Shown: positions 57,863-64,000 of the stretch, piece after piece | Position numbering within the stretch: the stretch's first letter is position 1 | Layout of the letters: each line of letters begins with the position of its first letter | DNA from: CAZZEX01 sp964653285 | GTDB taxonomy: Bacteria; Chloroflexota; Anaerolineae; B4-G1 | NCBI GenBank assembly: GCA_964653285.1 | Contig: CAZZEX010000002.1 | Span: 46,665-110,664, forward strand | DNA length: 64,000 nt | Direction of reading: 5' to 3' | The notes under the pieces: model-generated | What the model was told of the DNA's origin: nothing | What the model saw: only the letters and a program-made list of their open reading frames with translations | Databases searched by the model: none | Position numbers and translations under genes: made by a program

Positions 57863-60800
57863 ATGCAAACCCGAAATTCTATCTACACTGTTCCGACCGT
57901 TATGACTCTGTTGGCCCTGCTATTGGGCAGCGTCCAAGTTACGGCTGCGCCTGTCCTGAGCCCTGTCCTGGGCTCGGTCGAAGGGGAAGCGAAAGGGCCA
58001 GTTTTATCCCTCCCCGCTGCCGACCTCAACGCCGGCTGGGAAGAGGTAGGGACCGGATCGGCTAGCGGCGGGGGCATCAGCGACGATAGCGGCAACTCGC
58101 TTGAGCCTTCAATGGCCGTTGCGTCAGACGGCACGTCCTACGTTGCCTGGCACGACTATAGTGGGGGAGGGCTGAGCGAAATCTACATACGGCGCTGGAG
58201 CGGAAGTGTTTGGGAAGAGGTTGGGATTGGGTCGGCCAGCGGCGGCGGCATTAGCGATAACGGTGGCAGCTCACAAGAGCCTGCGATAGCCATTGCTTTG
58301 GACAACACGCCCTACGTCGCCTGGATTGACGACAGTGGGGGGGGCTACTCTCAAATCTACGTGCGACGTTGGAATGGAAGCAGTTGGGAAGAGGTAGGAG
58401 CCGGCTCGGCCAATGGCGGGGGCATCAGCAACAACGGCGGCAATTCGCTTGAGCCTTCAGCGGCCATTGCGCCGGATGGCACGCCGTATGTCGCCTGGCG
58501 CGACAACAGCGGTGGGGACTATGAAATCTACGTGCTACGCTGGAACGGGAGCAGTTGGGAAGAGGTGGGGGCTGGCTCGGCCAGCGGTGGGGGCATCAGC
58601 GACAACAGTGGGCGCTCGCGGAACCCTGCGCTGGCGATTGCGCCGGACGGCACGCCGTACGTCGCCTGGCGCGACGACAGCGATGGGGGCTATGAAATCT
58701 ACGTCCTACGCTGGAATGGGAGCAGTTGGGAAGAGGTGGGGGCTGGCTCGGCCAGCGGCGGGGGTGTCAGTGGCAACAGCGGGGACTCCAGGTGCCCTGC
58801 GGTGGCGATTGCGCCGGACGGCAGACCCTACGTCGTGTGGGAAGACGACAGTAGCGGGGACAGGGAAATCTACGTGCGGCGCTGGAGTGGGAGCAGTTGG
58901 GAGGAGGTAGGAGCCGGTTCCGCCAGTGGCGGGGGCATCAGCGACAACGGCGGCGGCTCAGCAAATCCTGCGGTAGCGATTGCGATGGACGGCACGCCCT
59001 ATGTCGCCTGGCTTGACGACAGTGGCGGGGGCACATACGAGATCTATGTACGGTGCTGGAATGGGAGCAGTTGGGAGGAGGTAGGGGCCGGCTCGGCCAG
59101 CGGCGGGGGCATCAGCGACAATAGTGGCTGGTCGGGGGCGCCCTCGGTAACCATTGCGCCAGATGGCACGTCCTACGTTGCCTGGAGTGACTACAGTTAC
59201 GGAGATGCTGAAGTCTATGTGCGGCGAAACCCGCTCTCTGATCTCTCCATAGTCTCTGTCACGCCCTTGCAGGCCCTCGAGGGTCAGGATCTTGTGGTCG
59301 GCAAGGCTACGGCTGTCAAGGTTGTTGTGCAAAGCGACGGTACCGCTGCGGTTAGTGGCGTGCCGGTCACGCTAACCTACAATGGTCAGGAGTTCTCCAC
59401 CTTCTACGTGGCGGAAGGGCAGAATATTGGTGCTGACTTCAGCTTGCTGGATGAAAACACCGCGTACCCTCTCTCTTTTCCCAACACTCCTGCCACTAAA
59501 ACCATCTACTTCTTCGACCCCGACCTGACGCCAACCTCCACTGGAACGTATCAAGTGAGCGTTAAGGTCCAGCATGCCTATGACACTGATCCATCGAATA
59601 ACTCGGCCATATCTGCGCCAGTCAATGTCCGGCGCACCAGCCTGTCAGGAAGCACTGATGGCTCCGTGGAACTCGTCTTTCTAAGCGTTGACAACGCTGC
59701 TGCGACCAGCTATATGGGGGCACGTGGAACGGAACAGTTCGCAGCGATGTTTCCGGTGGCCGAATCGCTGGTCAGTGACAGGCATCTCGGCAGTCTCAGT
59801 GCCGGTGCCACCGGGCGCTTGGGGTTCTTTGACTTCTATTTCGACTTTCTGTTCCAATTGTACAACGCGATGAAACTGGCAAGCCCCACATCGTCCCGAT
59901 ATATTGCGGTACTCCCTCCGGGTTGGTTCAGAGAGTATCACCCTGTGGCTAACGATGCTGCCGGCCAATGGTTCCCCCTGGTTCCGAGAATGGTGTTGCT
60001 AGAGGCTGGCTGGCAGAGTCCTCAGAAGATGTTGCACGAACTGGGGCACTCTTTTGGACTGCATACGTCGTTGGAAGAGTATGATTCATACCCTGACGGT
60101 ATTCAGGTAACGAACGGTTTAGACGTAGAACACCGCCGGCTAATGCAGCACGGAGTGGAGAACAAATATGGTCAAACTGCTTCCGTATACTCTATCATGG
60201 GCGAAGATAGACCATCGGTACTACCGTGGATTAAACCGGCCGACTATGACTGGCTACTCTTGCAGCATACAGAAGCCAGCGACACGTCCGGGTTATTATT
60301 GGTCTCTGGTGTCTTGAGCAGAAGCGGCGAAATCACACTTGCGGATTGGTGGCGATTGCCTTCTGGCTTGGCTGACTCAGCCACGTCAGGCGACTACACG
60401 ATCGAAATGCGTGACGGTGGCGGTAGCGTGCTCTACACTCACTGCTTTTCTCCAACGTTTGTGATGGAAGGTGGAGCCAGCGTGGACTTACAGCCGTTTG
60501 CGTTCGCCATCCCCTATCCCGTCGGCACCAGCGACGTCCACATCGTTAGGAATGGCTCTTCGCTTGCGTCACGACACGTCACGTCCAACCCCCCGCAGGT
60601 GTCTGTAGTCTCTCCGAACGGCGGTGAGGTGTTCATCATTGAGGATACGATCCCCATCACCTGGAACGGTTCTGATGCTGACGATGACACCTTGTCTTAT
60701 GCTGTGCTGTACAGTGGCGACGATGGTGTAAGCTGGCAGACACTTGATATTGGCCTTACAACAACCAACTACCAGATACCTGCGGCGGCCTTGGCACTCG

Positions 60801-62956
60801 GAACACGCAACCGTATTAAGGTAATAGCGACGGATGGGGTCAACACAGGGCAGGACATCTCCGGTTTTGCCTTCACCGTCGTGAGGATGCTGGTGTATCT
60901 GCCGTTGGGGCTGCGCGACTACACCCCCGGCACCCAGCCACTCCCGCCTGCCAACAACCCGCCCAACGTGCCATCCAATCCTTCACCGGCAGACGGGGCC
61001 ACCAACCAGAGTTGGGATGTGGGCTTGAGTTGGACCGGCGGTGACCCTGACGGCGACAGCGTGACCTATGACGTCTACTTCGAGGCTGGCGACAGCACGC
61101 CCGACGTGCTGGTTTCTGATGACCAATCCGGCACGTCCTACGATCCGGGCACGCTCAGCGTGGGCACCTACTACTACTGGCAGATCGTGGCCACCGACGA
61201 GCACGGGGCGACCACGACGGGGCCGGTGTGGAGTTTCCTCACCGAGTCTGCCCCCCCTGTCGTTGGACCGATTGTATACGAGGCTCACACCATTGACGAC
61301 GATACGTCGGGCGAGAGCAATGGAAACGGGGATGGAATCATCAACCCTGGTGAGACGATTGAGTTGTACGTCTCGTTGACAAATCTTAGTACCTACACGG
61401 CCATATCGGTCACGGCAGTCCTGACGACCACCGATCCCTACGTGTCTGCCTTCCTGGGCGATGACTCATCAGCCTACCCGGATATCCCCGGCGGTGGAAC
61501 AGGGCAGAACGTTGACGATTGGGATTTCGTGGTGGATCCGACGACGCCGGATGGGCACGTGATCACCTTTTACCTGGACCCCATCGCTGCTGGCAACGGA
61601 GGCCCCTGGACGGACAGTTTCACCGTCACCGTTGAGGGGCTGCCATCCTCTCCGCCCTACATACCCACTGTCCCTGGCCCTCCTGATGGCGCGACGATGA
61701 CCTCCATCGCCACGCAACTTGTCTGGACAGGTGGCGACCCGGATTCCGGTAATACAGTGACTTACGATGTCTATCTGGGCACGTCGGACCCGCCGACGAC
61801 TTTGGTCTGCGACGACGTGTCCGTCGAAGCCTGCGACCCCGGCCCACTGACTCACAGCGCCGGTTATTACTGGTACGTGGTGGCGACCGACGACACAGGC
61901 AGGAGCACAACCGGACCGGTCTGGCAGTTCGTTACTGCGCCCGATGGCCTCCTCCCGGTGGCTGTGTTCGACTACTCGAAACGTCCCTCCTACTTTTCCG
62001 GCCTCAACACTAACCAGTGGTTGACTTACTTCTCGATCTTGGACGATGATCCCGAAGGACGGTTCCAGGTGGGGGTGGTCGCTGATCTGTCAGCCGCAAC
62101 GCTGGCCCCCTTCGAGCGGTTGGTGCTGCCCGACAACGCCGTGCCTGACATGTACCTCAGCGACGTGGCCGCCTGGTTCACGTCCGGTCGGCGAGTCGTC
62201 GCCGTGGACAGCGCCGTGTGCTACGCCGCCTACTCGGGCTTTATGTGGCCGGCCAGCACCGGGAGCAACGGAAGAGACGTCTACTGGGATTACTCTAGCC
62301 TATCCAACGACCAGGAGGTGATCCGGTTTAGCAAGACCACTGAGGACTATAACGTGGGTGACGTGCTGACTTCGCGGAGCAACGATGCTCAGATGTATGC
62401 TTCGCTCTTGCCGGAGGGCACGCTGGCGTTGACGGCCAAGACGACTGATCACAACCTGATCTACGTGGCCGAGCGTTGGGTGGCTGGTGAGGGCAGCATC
62501 GTCGTTCTTGGGCCCTATGCCCCGGTGCCAAGCGGCACCTACTCGCTCGTCCGCGATGCAGTCGAGGGTGCCGTCAGCCCGCTGGTCTACTATGACCACA
62601 CCATTGATGACAATAGGTGGGGCGAGAGCAACGGAAATGGGGATGGTATCATCAACCCTGGTGAGACGATTGAGTTGGACGTCTCGTTGGCAAACCTCGG
62701 TACCTACACCGCCCAATCGGTCACGGCAGTTCTGGCGACCACCGATCCCTACGTGTCTGCCTTCCTGTACAATGATTCATCAACCTACCCGAATATTCCC
62801 GGCGGCGGGACAAGGCAGAACGATGATGACTGGGATTTCGTAGTGGATCCAGCGACGCCGGATGGGCACGTGATCACCTTTTACTTGAATCCTATCAGCG
62901 CCAGCAACGGAGGTCCGTGGGTGGATAGTTTTAACGTCGTCGTCAGTGGGGAGTAG
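57863..62956 (+). CDS. Giant exported protein: seven propeller repeats, HExxH peptidase-like region, Fn3 and Ca-binding-like domains
   Basis: 1697 aa from the ATG at 57863 (GAGGGAGA upstream); in-frame starts at 57836 and 57848 exist. A signal peptide ends in VQVTAAP. Seven repeats of about 57 aa (roughly residues 55-460) each carry WEEVGAGSASGGGIS, then IAPDGTPYVAW and EIYVRRW, giving one blade each of a likely seven-bladed beta-propeller. A CARDB-like domain follows, then a region with the zinc-protease motif HELGHSFGLH (about residue 727), then Ig-like, Fn3-like (SPADGATNQSWDVGLSWTGG) and two copies of a domain with NGNGDGIINPGETIEL that could bind calcium. Secreted, possibly cell-surface; no anchor motif is seen at the C terminus. 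Substrate unknown. Confidence 0.85.
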   Translation: MQTRNSIYTVPTVMTLLALLLGSVQVTAAPVLSPVLGSVEGEAKGPVLSLPAADLNAGWEEVGTGSASGGGISDDSGNSLEPSMAVASDGTSYVAWHDYSGGGLSEIYIRRWSGSVWEEVGIGSASGGGISDNGGSSQEPAIAIALDNTPYVAWIDDSGGGYSQIYVRRWNGSSWEEVGAGSANGGGISNNGGNSLEPSAAIAPDGTPYVAWRDNSGGDYEIYVLRWNGSSWEEVGAGSASGGGISDNSGRSRNPALAIAPDGTPYVAWRDDSDGGYEIYVLRWNGSSWEEVGAGSASGGGVSGNSGDSRCPAVAIAPDGRPYVVWEDDSSGDREIYVRRWSGSSWEEVGAGSASGGGISDNGGGSANPAVAIAMDGTPYVAWLDDSGGGTYEIYVRCWNGSSWEEVGAGSASGGGISDNSGWSGAPSVTIAPDGTSYVAWSDYSYGDAEVYVRRNPLSDLSIVSVTPLQALEGQDLVVGKATAVKVVVQSDGTAAVSGVPVTLTYNGQEFSTFYVAEGQNIGADFSLLDENTAYPLSFPNTPATKTIYFFDPDLTPTSTGTYQVSVKVQHAYDTDPSNNSAISAPVNVRRTSLSGSTDGSVELVFLSVDNAAATSYMGARGTEQFAAMFPVAESLVSDRHLGSLSAGATGRLGFFDFYFDFLFQLYNAMKLASPTSSRYIAVLPPGWFREYHPVANDAAGQWFPLVPRMVLLEAGWQSPQKMLHELGHSFGLHTSLEEYDSYPDGIQVTNGLDVEHRRLMQHGVENKYGQTASVYSIMGEDRPSVLPWIKPADYDWLLLQHTEASDTSGLLLVSGVLSRSGEITLADWWRLPSGLADSATSGDYTIEMRDGGGSVLYTHCFSPTFVMEGGASVDLQPFAFAIPYPVGTSDVHIVRNGSSLASRHVTSNPPQVSVVSPNGGEVFIIEDTIPITWNGSDADDDTLSYAVLYSGDDGVSWQTLDIGLTTTNYQIPAAALALGTRNRIKVIATDGVNTGQDISGFAFTVVRMLVYLPLGLRDYTPGTQPLPPANNPPNVPSNPSPADGATNQSWDVGLSWTGGDPDGDSVTYDVYFEAGDSTPDVLVSDDQSGTSYDPGTLSVGTYYYWQIVATDEHGATTTGPVWSFLTESAPPVVGPIVYEAHTIDDDTSGESNGNGDGIINPGETIELYVSLTNLSTYTAISVTAVLTTTDPYVSAFLGDDSSAYPDIPGGGTGQNVDDWDFVVDPTTPDGHVITFYLDPIAAGNGGPWTDSFTVTVEGLPSSPPYIPTVPGPPDGATMTSIATQLVWTGGDPDSGNTVTYDVYLGTSDPPTTLVCDDVSVEACDPGPLTHSAGYYWYVVATDDTGRSTTGPVWQFVTAPDGLLPVAVFDYSKRPSYFSGLNTNQWLTYFSILDDDPEGRFQVGVVADLSAATLAPFERLVLPDNAVPDMYLSDVAAWFTSGRRVVAVDSAVCYAAYSGFMWPASTGSNGRDVYWDYSSLSNDQEVIRFSKTTEDYNVGDVLTSRSNDAQMYASLLPEGTLALTAKTTDHNLIYVAERWVAGEGSIVVLGPYAPVPSGTYSLVRDAVEGAVSPLVYYDHTIDDNRWGESNGNGDGIINPGETIELDVSLANLGTYTAQSVTAVLATTDPYVSAFLYNDSSTYPNIPGGGTRQNDDDWDFVVDPATPDGHVITFYLNPISASNGGPWVDSFNVVVSGE
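58025..59235 (+). repeat. Seven tandem 171-bp repeats encoding propeller blades
   Basis: Seven copies spaced about 171-174 bp share TGGGAAGAGGT-GG-GC-GG-TCGGC-type sequence at high identity over much of their length, implying recent amplification or conversion. Confidence 0.9.
61255..61640 (+). repeat. Direct repeat encoding the NGNGDGIINPGE domain, copy 1
   Basis: This segment and 62569-62956 encode the same domain of about 125 residues with near-identical stretches (GAGAGCAA-GGAAA-GGGGAT and AACCCTGGTGAGACGATTGA). Confidence 0.85.
62569..62956 (+). repeat. Direct repeat encoding the NGNGDGIINPGE domain, copy 2
   Basis: Second copy of the domain at 61255-61640; it forms the C terminus of the giant protein. 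Confidence 0.85.
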
Positions 62957-62980
62957 GGGGTAGGGAGTAGGGAGTAGGAA
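62957..62980. repeat. Short heptameric repeat (GGGAGTA unit)
   Basis: GGGGAGTAG, GGGGTAG, GGAGTAG, GGAGTAG follow at a 7-base step between the stop codon and the terminator. Confidence 0.6.
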
Positions 62981-62981
62981 G

Positions 62982-63009
62982 AGCGCGGGGCTTTGGCCCC
63001 GCGCTTTTG
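62982..63009 (+). terminator. Rho-independent terminator of the giant protein gene
   Basis: AGCGCGGGGC-TTTG-GCCCCGCGCT is a perfect 10-bp stem followed by TTTTGTTATT. Confidence 0.92.
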
Positions 63010-63315
63010 TTATTCCCCGAGGCGAGTCTGGCCCAGCCCCATTGTCGTGCGCCAGCCCACGCCGGCGAAGGGGGCGAAGGCAGCCAGCAGCCCGATGCGC
63101 CGCCGCCAGGCCGCGTCCGGGCCGCGGATGGCAAAGCGGCACGTGCTCCCGAAACCACCCACGCGCCCCCGACGCCCACTCTCAAAGTCCACCCGTTCCG
63201 TGCGCAGCCGGTAGCGGCTGACGACGACACAATCACGAGCAAAGGCCTGCAGTTCCTCGGGGAGGGGCTGCGGGCCGAAAGCGTTCCATAGCGAGAGCAG
63301 TCCAATTATACGGCT
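63010..63315 (-). pseudogene. cas6: C-terminal remnant of CRISPR endoribonuclease Cas6
   Basis: The minus strand is open for 101 codons between a TAG at 63316-63318 and the stop at 63010, with no usable start. It reads LWNAFGPQPLPEELQAFARD, then CVVVSRYRLRTERVDFESG. The end AFAPFAGVGWRTTMGLGQTR is the Gly-rich C-terminal motif of Cas6 (GVG-x-x-TTMGMGQ). The N-terminal ferredoxin-like domain with the catalytic residues is gone; a MITE lies 30 bp upstream of the break. It flanks the CRISPR array, so an adjacent cas locus has been lost or lies elsewhere. Confidence 0.75.
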
Positions 63316-63344
63316 CTACGCGGATTGGTGGGGTGCTCACTATC

Positions 63345-63524
63345 AGGTGCGACGCACTTCCAAAGGTACTGTTGGCTAACCCCTTCCGGTGGGGCAAGAA
63401 TGCGGTTTTTCAGGTCATTTTGACTGTTCAGTGGGGAATTACTTCACTAAAAGGGCGTTCTTGTGGGGTCTCATCCCTAGAAAACCGAGTTCGCCAACAG
63501 TATCTTCCAAAGTGCGTCGCACCT
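63345..63524. mobile_element. 180-bp MITE, copy 3
   Basis: The ends AGGTGCGACGCACTT and AAGTGCGTCGCACCT match the copies at 37392-37571 (inverted, about 98 percent identical) and 29827-29924 (ends only). It sits between the cas6 remnant and the first CRISPR repeat (19 bp apart), where a leader would be expected if the array is read rightwards. Confidence 0.93.
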
Positions 63525-63543
63525 ACCTGGTCGACTGCCGCGG

Positions 63544-63946
63544 GTTTCAGTGCCCGTGTGGGCTCTGGGGTCTTTTCTACCTGGAGCGCGACTGGTTTGT
63601 CGCTCAGGCGGAAGCGAGTTTCAGTGCCCGTGTGGGCTCTGGGGTCTTTTCTACTTGTTGGTTCTTTTCGCGTGCGTCGCCGGCATGTCTATAGCCGGGT
63701 TTCAGTGCCCGTGTGGGCTCTGGGGTCTTTTCTACCTGTCTGGCCCGACGGTACCCGTGGGGTTGTTGGGATTATTGGTTTCAGTGCCCGTGTGGGCTCT
63801 GGGGTCTTTTCTACGTCAACCGGTAGACCCACTGACGCCAGGACCGACGGATGGTTTCAGTGCCCGTGTGGGCTCTGGGGTCTTTTCTACCCGACACCGA
63901 CGGAGATCCCGCCGACACCGACCGAGGTGGTTTCAGTGCCCGTGTG
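63544..63946. CRISPR. CRISPR array: five full 37-bp repeats, a truncated sixth, five spacers
   Basis: Repeats at 63544-63580, 63618-63654, 63699-63735, 63778-63814 and 63854-63890 are identical as read: GTTTCAGTGCCCGTGTGGGC, then TCTGGGGTCTTTTCTAC. A sixth keeps only its first 17 bases (63930-63946). Spacers are 37, 44, 42, 39 and 39 bp. On the minus strand the repeat ends in ACTGAAAC after a GCCC-ACAC-GGGC hairpin, the layout expected for Cas6 cleavage leaving an 8-nt handle. The degraded repeat at the right end conflicts with a leader there, so direction is unsettled. Confidence 0.95.
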
Positions 63947-63966
63947 AGGGTTGGACAAGTCAATTG

Positions 63967-63992
63967 ACTGGTTACGTTTCAGCGTAACCAGT
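63967..63992. other. Hairpin after the CRISPR array
   Basis: ACTGGTTACG-TTTCAG-CGTAACCAGT is a perfect 10-bp stem with a six-base loop. It may end array transcription or be a repeat; the window ends just after it. Confidence 0.6.
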
Positions 63993-64000
63993 TCGTAACC

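Noticed and set aside
60035..60070. Classical HExxHxxGxxH metzincin motif
   Set aside because: The sequence is HELGHSFGLH; the third His is one position early, so only a tentative HExxH call is made.
63333..63947. 204-codon plus-strand open frame
   Set aside because: It spans the MITE and the CRISPR array; its repeated peptide is a translation of the CRISPR repeats.

Overview
The window is GC-rich bacterial DNA, dense in genes. It probably comes from the Chloroflexota (Anaerolineae-like). This is an inference from gene content (CHAT proteins, KaiC-like ATPase operon, split glycine dehydrogenase, MurF-Alr fusion, HicBA and DUF433/DUF5615 toxin-antitoxin pairs) and from the many palindromic and heptameric repeats. 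No rRNA or other taxonomic marker is present to settle it.

Layout. 1-0.85 kb: tail of a subtilisin-like protease, a 76-residue unknown protein and a fragment of glgC. 0.8-5.8 kb: an exporter operon with a consensus promoter, a palindromic operator candidate, two paralogous HlyD-type adaptors, a MacB-type ATPase and an FtsX-type permease. 5.8-11.3 kb: a DMT transporter, a membrane protein, a zinc ribbon and a 1161-residue CHAT/NB-ARC/TPR protein. 11.7-15.1 kb: obg (apparently leaderless), a GNAT acetyltransferase, nadD with a repeat-derived N terminus, and hicBA. 15.1-21.5 kb: a double solute-binding lipoprotein, zinc ribbon, DMT transporter, 2[4Fe-4S] ferredoxin, PHP phosphoesterase, and a HAD / DUF433 / DUF5615 operon. 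21.5-23.9 kb: a three-gene minus-strand module (membrane coiled-coil protein, CHAT protease-like protein, small Pepco/trypco-like protein), the best candidate here for a little-described system. 24-30.3 kb: a graveyard of defence genes, with two remnants of a type ISP-like N6-adenine methylase flanking an MFS transporter, a type III restriction subunit truncated and fused to a nucleotidyltransferase domain, and an intact type III modification gene, plus two antitoxin genes whose RelE-like and MazF-like toxins are only fragments.

30.4-45.8 kb is mostly housekeeping: PolX, a very large cell-wall amidase, a tyrosine phosphatase, an SH3 protein, ligA, an RlmI-like methyltransferase, a CPBP protease and secA. 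45.9-47.8 kb holds a four-gene winged-helix / KaiC-like / two-membrane-protein operon. Next come adenosine deaminase, argS, dcd, tRNA-Val(UAC), a MurF-Alr fusion with altered signature residues, and gcvH-gcvPA-gcvPB. 57.9-63.0 kb encodes a 1697-residue exported protein with seven propeller-like repeats and an HExxH motif. The right end has a cas6 remnant, a 180-bp MITE and a short CRISPR array.

Two themes cross the window. Palindromic repeats have inserted in frame into at least six coding sequences (CHAT-NB-ARC, nadD, DUF5615, amidase, ligA, DMT transporter), usually in linkers. Seven-base tandem repeats sit at gene boundaries in at least six places. A MITE with 15-bp terminal inverted repeats occurs three times; two copies are about 98 percent identical.
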